Shown one piece after another: positions 1 through 6,243 of a DNA stretch of 37,873 nucleotides. Positions within the stretch are counted from its first letter, which is position 1, and each line of letters opens with the position of its first letter. Under the pieces are notes generated by a model. That model made no database searches and had not been told where the DNA came from. It worked only from the letters and a program-made list of their open reading frames with translations. The position numbers and the translations under genes were made by a program. The DNA is from Treponema sp. (lineage in GTDB: Bacteria > Spirochaetota > Spirochaetia > Treponematales > Breznakiellaceae), in assembly GCA_009784995.1 (NCBI GenBank), contig WQXE01000002.1, positions 1 to 37,873 of the forward strand. Direction: 5' to 3'.

Positions 1-83
1 ATTATAAACAGAATTTGAAATTTTGTCAAAATAAAAATGGAAAAAAACGCAACTTTTTTATAAATTTTGTGTCAGCAGGAAAT

Positions 84-104
84 GTGTATATTTACATATA
101 CATT
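84..104. repeat. Small AT-rich palindrome
   Basis: TGTATAT and ATATACA pair perfectly across a 4-base loop (about 85-102). It lies between the window edge and the larger hairpin at 108-177, downstream of tyrS. It has no clear T-tract, so its role is unknown. Confidence 0.35.
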
Positions 105-107
105 AAA

Positions 108-177
108 GTCGCTGCCGAAACGCGCCCCCTTCACCTCGGGAATAACTCGGTTCAGGGGGAACGCTTTCCGCAGCGAC
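108..177. repeat. Long imperfect hairpin downstream of tyrS
   Basis: GTCGCTGC (108-115) pairs perfectly with GCAGCGAC (170-177). Inside it GAAA/TTTC, GCG/CGC, CCCCCT/AGGGGG and ACC/GGT also pair, giving about 24 base pairs broken only by small internal loops or bulges, around a loop of about 13 bases. It starts 30 bases past the tyrS stop codon. Neither side carries a convincing T-run, so it is not a textbook terminator. It could be a 3' stabilising structure, a small RNA or a dispersed palindromic repeat. I did not recognise it as tRNA, SRP RNA, tmRNA or a T-box. The rest of 1-206 shows no gene. Confidence 0.6.
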
Positions 178-206
178 CTATAACAATTTTTATCTATAAC
201 ACTCTC

Positions 207-1484
207 TTACTTAACCAATATAAGTAAGTAGCGCTTTTTTCCTGCACGGATTATTAATTCTCCATCTTTGTTAAGATTATCCAAGCCAATCATGACTGTG
301 CTGTCGCTGATGTTACTAAGTTCACCGCTTGTTTCGGAAACAAAGGCTCCACCCTGCTGAACGAGGCGGCGAGCTTCGCTTTTTGTAGGTGCTAGTCCTG
401 TATCAGAAAAAAGATCTACTACATTATAACCTGCTTCAAAACGAGAGCGAGCGACTTGCGCCTGAGGCATCGAAGATTTATCGCCACCACCTACTCCGCC
501 GCTGCTAAACGCGCCGCTACCAAATGCAGCTTTAGCCCCTGCAAGAGCTTTGTCGGCTTCGTCTTTACTGTGTATTAAAGCGGTAACTTCCCAGGCGAGG
601 CGTTCTTTGGCTTCGTTGGGGTTTTTGCCATCGGCGCAAAGAACGCGGCATTCTTCTTCGGGCAGGAAGGTAAACATTAATAAAAAACGAAGTATGTCGG
701 CATCCGGGATATTTCGCCAGTACTGGAAAAAGTCATAGGGAGTGGTAACCGCGGGGTCAAGGAAAAGCGCGCCTTTTAAGGTTTTTCCCATTTTTTTACC
801 GTCAGAGGTTGTAACAAGAGGGAATGTAAGACCGTAGGCTTCGGCGCCTTCGACACGGCGGATTAATTCCACGCCCGCGACGATATTACCCCATTGGTCG
901 TCGCCGCCGATTTGCAAACGGCAGCCGTGGCGGCGGTAGAGTTCCAAAAAGTCAAAACTTTGCAATAACTGGTAGTTAAATTCGATAAAAGTAAGCCCTG
1001 TTTCCATTCGTTTTTTGTAAGCCTCAAAACTGAGCATGCGGTTTACAGAAAAATGCCTGCCAATATCGCGCAGAAAATCAATATAGTTAAGATTGGCAAG
1101 CCAGTCTTTGTTATTTACGGTGAAAGCGCTTTTGCCGTCGAAACCGACAAAACGGTCAAGCTGGGCTGTTATCGATTCAACATTTTTATTAATCGTTTCG
1201 TAATCGATCATTTTGCGCGTTTCATCCCTACCGGAAGGATCGCCGATACGTGCGGTGCCGCCACCAAGCAATGCGATCCCGGTATGCCCCGCGTCACGCA
1301 GATGACGAAACGCGAAATAGGGAACCATGTGCCCAATATGCAGACTTCCGCCTGTGGGGTCGGTTCCTTCGTAAAAAGCGATGGGACCATCGTCCATCAA
1401 TTTTGAAAGGCCTTCGGCGTCTGTACATTGCTGGAAAAAGCCTCTTGTTTTTAAAGTATCTATTACTGGGTTCATATCTTTCAT
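207..1484 (-). CDS. tyrS: Tyrosyl-tRNA synthetase
   Basis: Class I aminoacyl-tRNA synthetase that charges tRNA-Tyr with tyrosine using ATP in the cytoplasm. The HIGH signature is present in GSLHIGHM (about residue 49), the KMSKS loop appears as KKMGKT (about residue 231), and a C-terminal S4-type RNA-binding segment starts near TKSEARRLVQQGG (about residue 368). The length of about 425 residues is normal for bacterial TyrS. The start is uncertain: the frame is open to a GTG at 1511, and ATG codons at 1484 and 1475 are both plausible (the latter gives MNPVIDTLK). None has a good ribosome-binding site. A hairpin (1522-1555) and then the IS1595-type transposon lie immediately upstream, so the insertion may have moved the native promoter away. 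Identity is certain; start is not. Confidence 0.95.
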   Translation of the reverse strand: MKDMNPVIDTLKTRGFFQQCTDAEGLSKLMDDGPIAFYEGTDPTGGSLHIGHMVPYFAFRHLRDAGHTGIALLGGGTARIGDPSGRDETRKMIDYETINKNVESITAQLDRFVGFDGKSAFTVNNKDWLANLNYIDFLRDIGRHFSVNRMLSFEAYKKRMETGLTFIEFNYQLLQSFDFLELYRRHGCRLQIGGDDQWGNIVAGVELIRRVEGAEAYGLTFPLVTTSDGKKMGKTLKGALFLDPAVTTPYDFFQYWRNIPDADILRFLLMFTFLPEEECRVLCADGKNPNEAKERLAWEVTALIHSKDEADKALAGAKAAFGSGAFSSGGVGGGDKSSMPQAQVARSRFEAGYNVVDLFSDTGLAPTKSEARRLVQQGGAFVSETSGELSNISDSTVMIGLDNLNKDGELIIRAGKKRYLLILVK

Positions 1485-1521
1485 TGTACAGATTTTAATG
1501 GTGTCAGTCACCTATATTAAA

Positions 1522-1555
1522 GTCTGTCTATAAATGCAGGGCATTTTAGACAGAC
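1522..1555. repeat. Hairpin upstream of tyrS (GTCTGT-type)
   Basis: GTCTGTCTA (1522-1530) pairs with TAGACAGAC (1547-1555), and AAATGC (1532-1537) with GCATTT (1541-1546), around a 3-base AGG loop. It resembles the 15-bp hairpin at 3937-3971 in its outer GTCTGT bases and its ATAAA core. No T-tract follows on either strand. It may be a palindromic repeat or a leader structure of tyrS. Confidence 0.6.
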
Positions 1556-1574
1556 AACCTTAATAACGGTATAT

Positions 1575-1597
1575 GGGTATTCACTTGACAAACACTT
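1575..1597 (+). repeat. Left terminal inverted repeat of the transposon
   Basis: Matches the reverse complement of 3863-3885 at all 23 positions. It contains TTGACA facing inward, but no -10 box lies 17 bases further in, so unlike the right end it does not form a promoter. Confidence 0.85.
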
Positions 1598-1625
1598 ATT
1601 TTCATAAAACAATAAATACTACCAT

Positions 1626-2858
1626 TTATCTACCTCCTCCATTTCCACTATTTCCTGTATCTTTTTTATCAGAATTCAAATTGTTTTGCCTTCTTTTATT
1701 TTCTTTTCTATCAGCAAAAATATTTATATTTTCAACTCTCTTTTCTATTATTTTTCCTAACAAAATAGCTCTTTTTGTCTCAACTGAAGGAATTTCTAAT
1801 AATTCATCTTTTGCTTCTTTTCCAATATCTTTCAAATTAAAACTGTTTATCCAATCCCAATTTTTTACTAAATCCAATTGTTTTTCTAATGTATCAAAGC
1901 ATATAGTTCTTGTTTTGGCATATTCTGGCAATCTTATCATACCAACTCCATCTTCATGAAATAAACTACTGCCCGTATCGTAAATGGGAGCCATTTCATA
2001 ATTATTTAAATTATCTGAATTTCTTAATATTCCAAAATTTTTAAAATGCCTATCGTGATTTAACATTATATAATCCAATACCATCATTTTATCTAAATAT
2101 TCAATACAATATTTTATATTTAAATTTAATGCACATTTTAAAAAATGTTTATACATATTATTATCCGAATAAGATGGTTCGTGTGAATAATAAATATCTA
2201 TAGCTTCAACTAATTCTTTGTTTTTATCAGTCATATTTATACATATACTTCTAGGCTCATCTTTTCTAAAATTTCTAATATATGGAACACATATTATTCC
2301 AAGTTTTTTACATATATTTGTAGCTATAACTTCATTAGAAGGTTCTTGCATATATGGTCTTTTTCCAGTTTTTATTAATATTCTCTTTCCATCTTCTCTT
2401 ATGTCCCATCTTTTTTTTAAATTACCACTTGATGTAATATCTGGCGAATTAAAACTGTATTTTTTATTTTTAGCTTTAATACCAAAAAATAAATTTCCCA
2501 AACTTTTATCAAATTCATTTTCATAAAAATTAATATTTTTCCATTTATTATCACTATTTAACTTATCTTTCCAATAATGATCTGACAAACTTAATCCTTT
2601 ACTTAAAAATAGTAATTTTTCTTTATTTGAATCATCTAATTCCCTCATTACAACTTTATATTCTTCTCTATTTTCAGATATACCTCTATTAACCCACCAT
2701 TTAATAAATCTTTCTTCATCTAATGCACCATCTTCTCTTATACTTGACAATGGCATGTGATCTTTATTTAAAACTTCTTTTACTTCAACAATACTTCCCA
2801 TAGAATTAAAATTAATTATTGCTACATCTATATCTTTGTGTTTTAGAACTTCTAACAT
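1626..2858 (-). CDS. HipA-like kinase (transposon passenger)
   Basis: 410-residue protein of the stand-alone HipA-like family common in Firmicutes and related to the HipA toxin kinase fold. Visible features: GLSLSDHYW in the N-terminal half, an ATP-binding lysine in ILIKTGKRPYMQEPSNEV (about residue 160), the catalytic loop NHDRHFKNFG (about residue 269) and the metal-binding YDTGSS (about residue 293). All key kinase residues appear intact, so it should be active, probably as a Ser/Thr protein kinase; its substrate is unknown. The C-terminus is a low-complexity Lys/Asn/Gly tail. The start is fixed by AGAGGAAATT just before the ATG. It follows the transposase by 70 bp on the same strand, inside the terminal repeats, and is strongly AT-rich. 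No HipB-like partner is visible. Confidence 0.85.
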   Translation of the reverse strand: MLEVLKHKDIDVAIINFNSMGSIVEVKEVLNKDHMPLSSIREDGALDEERFIKWWVNRGISENREEYKVVMRELDDSNKEKLLFLSKGLSLSDHYWKDKLNSDNKWKNINFYENEFDKSLGNLFFGIKAKNKKYSFNSPDITSSGNLKKRWDIREDGKRILIKTGKRPYMQEPSNEVIATNICKKLGIICVPYIRNFRKDEPRSICINMTDKNKELVEAIDIYYSHEPSYSDNNMYKHFLKCALNLNIKYCIEYLDKMMVLDYIMLNHDRHFKNFGILRNSDNLNNYEMAPIYDTGSSLFHEDGVGMIRLPEYAKTRTICFDTLEKQLDLVKNWDWINSFNLKDIGKEAKDELLEIPSVETKRAILLGKIIEKRVENINIFADRKENKRRQNNLNSDKKDTGNSGNGGGR

Positions 2859-2928
2859 AATTTCCTCTTTATTAATAATATTATATATTTTATAACAATT
2901 TCAGTTCTACCCATCCTTTTTTCCATTT

Positions 2929-3840
2929 TTAAGCTCCTTTTCTTTCAGCAATCTCATTATATATAACAGGTTTTATTTCTGCCGCCTGTTCTATTAGTCT
3001 ATAAAATAATTTACCACGACTTGCCGATGTTCTTCTGTTAAATCTAAAAGTATACTCATCAAGATAATAAGCCATGTGCTGATCGGATATAGAACCCTGT
3101 AAAGTACCCAAAATCCACCTTTTAAGTAAAGATATTACTAAATGAACATGCGGTAACAATTTTTCCTCATCTTTTTTATCAGAAACTTTGTGTTTATACC
3201 CAAGCTCTTTAATCCTACTATATCCTTTCCATCCATCTGTTATTATTGTAGAACCAGATTCTACAGAATTTTGTAAAAATTCTTCAAGATTTTGTGCCGA
3301 TGCGTCTTTTATCACAGCAAGTCTTACCCTTCCTATTTTGCTACCATCCATTTCAACAGCTACAGCTACCAAAGTCTTATTATCAGTACCCCTTCCTCTT
3401 TTACCGCCAGATTGTTTTCCGCCTATAAAAGTCTCATCAATCTCTACAATACCTTTGAGCTTTTCTCTTCCCGGTCTGACCATAGCCACACGCAATTTAT
3501 GAAGCCAAGTCCATGCGGTTTTATAACTACCAATACCTAATATTCTTTGCAAACCCAATGCGCTTGTTCCGTTTTTTTGTGATGTTATCCACCACATAGC
3601 CCTAAACCACATAGATAAAGGCTTATGAGTATCTTGAAATATTGTATTTGCAGTTAAATGATTTTGTTGCCTACATTCTTTACATGTATATAACTTATCA
3701 TTTACAACCCAATATTCCTTACCACCACATTTAAAGCACTCAAATCCATTTTTATATTTGAGGTTAAAAAGGTAATTTCGGCAAGATTCCTCTGTTCCAA
3801 ACTTTTCTTCAAATTCCATTAAATCCATAGGATAAATCAT
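2929..3840 (-). CDS. IS1595/ISXO2-family transposase
   Basis: 303-residue DDE-type transposase. The N-terminus has a zinc ribbon (CFKCGG about residue 36, CKEC about residue 55). The catalytic core shows EIDETFIGG (about 135), TDGWKGY (about 200) and the family block HLVISLLKRWILGTLQGS followed by YLDEYTFRFNRR (about 233-272). Full length and without frameshift, so probably active. The first ATG (3840) lies only 6 bases past a consensus -10 box, which would make the message leaderless. An in-frame ATG at 3828 (MDLMEFEEKF) fits the family N-terminus equally well. There is no normal ribosome-binding site for either. Confidence 0.93.
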   Translation of the reverse strand: MIYPMDLMEFEEKFGTEESCRNYLFNLKYKNGFECFKCGGKEYWVVNDKLYTCKECRQQNHLTANTIFQDTHKPLSMWFRAMWWITSQKNGTSALGLQRILGIGSYKTAWTWLHKLRVAMVRPGREKLKGIVEIDETFIGGKQSGGKRGRGTDNKTLVAVAVEMDGSKIGRVRLAVIKDASAQNLEEFLQNSVESGSTIITDGWKGYSRIKELGYKHKVSDKKDEEKLLPHVHLVISLLKRWILGTLQGSISDQHMAYYLDEYTFRFNRRTSASRGKLFYRLIEQAAEIKPVIYNEIAERKGA

Positions 3841-3846
3841 ACCTTA

Positions 3847-3875
3847 ATTATATCACAAAATCAAGTGTTTGTCAA
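3847..3875 (-). promoter_or_regulatory. Consensus promoter inside the transposon end
   Basis: Reading the minus strand: TTGACA (3870-3875), a 17-base spacer, then TATAAT (3847-3852) preceded by TGA, an extended -10. This is a full match to the sigma-70 consensus. The -35 box lies inside the terminal inverted repeat. Transcription would start at about the first ATG of the transposase. Confidence 0.85.
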
Positions 3876-3885
3876 GTGAATACCC
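3863..3885 (-). repeat. Right terminal inverted repeat of the transposon
   Basis: Perfect 23-bp reverse complement of 1575-1597. It contains the -35 box of the transposase promoter. Confidence 0.85.
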
Positions 3886-3893
3886 ACATAACG

Positions 3894-3933
3894 GTATTTT
3901 CGCACCGTTTAGATACTAAACGGGAGAAAATAC
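3894..3933. repeat. Palindrome at the transposon insertion site
   Basis: CCGTTTAG (3905-3912) and CTAAACGG (3916-3923) pair around a 3-base loop, and GTATTTTC (3894-3901) pairs with GAAAATAC (3926-3933) outside it, giving 16 base pairs in all. The right-hand copy of the putative target duplication (3888-3897) overlaps this stem. No T-run follows. Confidence 0.6.
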
Positions 3934-3936
3934 AAG

Positions 3937-3971
3937 GTCTGTTCATAAAGTAACCGACTTTATGAACAGAC
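3937..3971. repeat. 15-bp perfect hairpin (GTCTGT-type)
   Basis: GTCTGTTCATAAAGT (3937-3951) and its exact complement (3957-3971) flank the 5-base loop AACCG. The outer bases and ATAAA core resemble the hairpin at 1522-1555 on the other side of the transposon. It lies just before the small gene at 3996. The lack of a T-tract argues against a simple terminator. Confidence 0.7.
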
Positions 3972-3995
3972 ACATTTTAACCGATAATAAATAAA

Positions 3996-4250
3996 ATGGA
4001 ATCTTTAACTGTATTTGATATAATTAAACAGGTTCTCTCTTCATGGCAGGTAATAGTTATCACAATAGTAATTTTACTATATATAAAAATTATCAATCAT
4101 GTATCCAGAAGATACCATAGACCTCGTGCCATGAAAAAAATAAAGATTGGTATATTCAAGAAAAAAGACAAAACAACGGCGTCAACGGATTCCGAAGACA
4201 TACTTCCAGGCTCAAGCTCAAATGACGACCTAGGCCTGGAAGAGGCTTAA
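3996..4250 (+). CDS. Small single-span membrane protein, function unknown
   Basis: 84-residue protein. A hydrophobic segment (about residues 15-33, WQVIVITIVILLYIKII) is followed by a basic stretch (RRYHRPRAMKKIKIGIFKKK) and an acidic Ser/Asp/Glu tail, the layout of a membrane-anchored protein with a cytoplasmic tail. No family recognised. No clear ribosome-binding site precedes the ATG. It is convergent with the ABC permease that ends 7 bases away. The coherent domain layout supports a real gene, but nothing shows its role. Confidence 0.6.
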   Translation: MESLTVFDIIKQVLSSWQVIVITIVILLYIKIINHVSRRYHRPRAMKKIKIGIFKKKDKTTASTDSEDILPGSSSNDDLGLEEA

Positions 4251-4256
4251 TTTCTA

Positions 4257-5180
4257 TTATTCTTTTACACCGCCGACATTTAAACCGACTACAAAGTAAC
4301 GCTGCATAAACGGATAAATCAAAAGTATTGGCGTGGCGGCAATTACAGTGATCGCGGCTCGTATGCTCATTGGTGTTACCATGCTCGACGCTCCTCCCTG
4401 AGCGGCTACACCCATCGCCCCCGCGTCGCTCGCGCTGCGTCCCGCGTTTTGGCTCGATTGCAGATATTCCATCAATTTATACTGCAAAGTATGCAGATGC
4501 TCTCTACCTGAGTTATAAATCATTGTATCAAACCAGGAGTTCCACGCTCCTACGGCGACAAATAAACCGATTGTCGCGAGAACCGGAAGACATAGAGGTA
4601 AAACAATTCGGGAGAAAATAAAGAAATCTCCGTAACCGTCAATACGCGCCGATTCTATAATACTTTCAGGAATGTTGCGCATATATGTTCTCATAACGAC
4701 AAAATTAAAAGCATTTACAATTCCGGGAACAATATATACCCAAAATGAGTTTACCATGCCAAGACTTCTGATAAGGAAGAACGAAGGAATGAGTCCCGCG
4801 TTAATGTACATCGAAAGAATGATAATAAATGTAAAAGGTTTTTTGAATATAAATTCATTCCTGGATAACGCAAACGCGATCATCGCTGTAAAGAAAACGC
4901 TTGTTACAAGATTAATCGATGTTCTCGCGACAGATACGAAAAACGCGCGAGGAATTGCTCCTGTTTGGAAGATAACCTCATAGTTAAACATTGTAAATCT
5001 TCTTGGCCAGAAATTAATGCCTCCGCGTATCGAATCCATAGCGTCATTAAACGATATAGCTATTGTATTCCAGAAAGGATAAAGGGTGATAAATGCGAGC
5101 AGAATTAAAAATGATGTATTAAAAGTATGAAAAACAATATTTTCAATCTTTGATAAAGTATAAGGTTTTATTTTTATCAT
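4257..5180 (-). CDS. Sugar ABC transporter permease (CUT1, LplC/YtcP-like)
   Basis: 307-residue inner-membrane permease of the MalG/LplC type. Starting near residue 20 there are six hydrophobic spans, and the ATPase-docking loop is seen in ESARIDGYGDFFIFSRIVLP (about residues 177-200). The C-terminus PFMQRYFVVGLNVGGVKE is typical of this subfamily. The start overlaps the stop of the upstream permease by 4 bases (ATGA), so the two are translationally coupled. Substrate is not determinable from sequence; complex sugars or uronides are the usual cargo of this group. No ATPase gene is adjacent. Confidence 0.92.
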   Translation of the reverse strand: MIKIKPYTLSKIENIVFHTFNTSFLILLAFITLYPFWNTIAISFNDAMDSIRGGINFWPRRFTMFNYEVIFQTGAIPRAFFVSVARTSINLVTSVFFTAMIAFALSRNEFIFKKPFTFIIILSMYINAGLIPSFFLIRSLGMVNSFWVYIVPGIVNAFNFVVMRTYMRNIPESIIESARIDGYGDFFIFSRIVLPLCLPVLATIGLFVAVGAWNSWFDTMIYNSGREHLHTLQYKLMEYLQSSQNAGRSASDAGAMGVAAQGGASSMVTPMSIRAAITVIAATPILLIYPFMQRYFVVGLNVGGVKE

Positions 5181-6172
5181 ATTAAACGCTCCTCGCCCGC
5201 TCTTTTCGCGATTTCATTCGCGATAAAGATAAGAGAAATATTGACAATATTTTTGAACATACCGGCAGCAGTCGCAAGTGAATAATTGTTGCGGCTAAGT
5301 CCGTAGATAAGCACATAAACATCGATAGTATCGGAAACATCCATTACAAGTCCGTTTCGCAACAGGTACTGCATTTCAAATCCGGCGTCAAGAATGCGTC
5401 CTATACTCATAATAAGCAAAATGATGATAGTAGGTTTTATACATGGAAGCGTTATACGCCACATTTTTTGATACCTGTTACAGCCGTCAATATCAGCGGC
5501 TTCATACAGATTTGGATCAATCCCCGCAATCGCGGCTAGATATATAATTGTATTCCATCCTACTTCTTTCCAGACGTAAGTAGCGCCGATAATTCCCCAA
5601 AAATAATTGGGTTCCGCGAGCCATAATACAGGTTCTTTTATAAGACCCAGCGCCATTAAAACATTATTAATCGCTCCGTTATCTGTGGTTAACATGGAAG
5701 AAACAAGACCTGTAACAATAACCCATGATAAAAAGTGCGGAAGATATGAAATTGTTTGAATTGTACGTTTAAATAAAATATTTTTAACTTCGTTTAAAAT
5801 GAGGGCAAGCCCGATAGCTGTGATAAAACCAAGAGTAGTATTGATAAAACTCATTGCCACAGTGTTTCTTACAGTTCGCAGGAAAACAGGGTCATCAAAT
5901 AAAAATATAAACCAACGCAGCCCTGCCCATTCCTGATTGGAAAAAGTCCTAGCTGGTCTGTAATTTTGGAAAGCCATCGTCCAACCCCAAAGCGGAACAT
6001 ATGTAAAAAGTAATATGTATACAATGATAGGAAGGCTCATGTAAAGAAGCTGTTTTTGACGGCTAATTTTTTTAAAGAATAATTTATCTTTGGCTCTGTA
6101 AAAACCTACGATTGATGATCCCATAACAAGGATTAAAATAGATAAAACTAAAAAAGTCATTTGCGTATTCAT
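5177..6172 (-). CDS. Sugar ABC transporter permease (CUT1, LplB-like)
   Basis: 331-residue MalF/LplB-type inner-membrane permease, partner of the permease ending at 4257. An extra N-terminal hydrophobic segment (about residues 5-25) precedes the core, and the docking loop reads EAADIDGCNRYQKMWRITLP (about residue 224). It follows the binding-protein gene by 71 bp, with a terminator-like hairpin between them, so it is probably expressed at a lower level than the binding protein. No strong ribosome-binding site is visible before the ATG (about GGTGG). Confidence 0.92.
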   Translation of the reverse strand: MNTQMTFLVLSILILVMGSSIVGFYRAKDKLFFKKISRQKQLLYMSLPIIVYILLFTYVPLWGWTMAFQNYRPARTFSNQEWAGLRWFIFLFDDPVFLRTVRNTVAMSFINTTLGFITAIGLALILNEVKNILFKRTIQTISYLPHFLSWVIVTGLVSSMLTTDNGAINNVLMALGLIKEPVLWLAEPNYFWGIIGATYVWKEVGWNTIIYLAAIAGIDPNLYEAADIDGCNRYQKMWRITLPCIKPTIIILLIMSIGRILDAGFEMQYLLRNGLVMDVSDTIDVYVLIYGLSRNNYSLATAAGMFKNIVNISLIFIANEIAKRAGEERLI

Positions 6173-6193
6173 TTAGTACCACCTAAAAAAGAT

Positions 6194-6225
6194 AAAAAAA
6201 CAGAGGCGGAAATCCGCCTCTGTTT
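6194..6225 (-). terminator. Intercistronic terminator/attenuator in the ABC operon
   Basis: CAGAGGCGG (6201-6209) and CCGCCTCTG (6214-6222) form a GC-rich stem with a 4-base loop. On the minus strand it is followed by seven T residues (6200-6194), a textbook intrinsic terminator. It sits between the binding-protein gene and the permeases, so it probably gives partial termination and more binding protein than permease. Confidence 0.85.
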
Positions 6226-6243
6226 AAAACACGAACCTGTAAA

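Larger units (their letters stand above)
1575..3885 (-). mobile_element. IS1595-type transposon carrying a HipA-like kinase
   Basis: The two ends are perfect 23-bp inverted repeats (1575-1597 and 3863-3885), each beginning GGGTATTCACTTGACA read inward. Between them lie an ISXO2/IS1595-like transposase (2929-3840) and a HipA-like kinase gene (1626-2858), both on the minus strand. Outside each end, after two bases, the same 10-mer ATAACGGTAT occurs (1563-1572 and 3888-3897), which looks like a target duplication. The known IS1595 duplication is 8 bp, so the exact border is open. The interior is visibly more AT-rich than the flanking genes. Intact repeats, an intact transposase and clean flanks suggest a recent insertion. 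Confidence 0.85.

Noticed and set aside
15..227. Plus-strand frame of 70 codons at the left edge
   Set aside because: It has no ribosome-binding site, runs through the long hairpin at 108-177 and into the tyrS end on the other strand, and resembles no protein.
1575..1613. Second promoter at the left transposon end
   Set aside because: TTGACA is present, but 17 bases inward the sequence is AACAAT, not a -10 box.
1573..1959. Plus-strand frame of 128 codons
   Set aside because: Antisense to the HipA-like kinase and rich in Phe/Leu/Ser from the A-rich complementary strand. Starts inside the transposon end.
3905..3923. Palindrome at 3905-3923 as transcription terminator
   Set aside because: No T-run follows on either strand.
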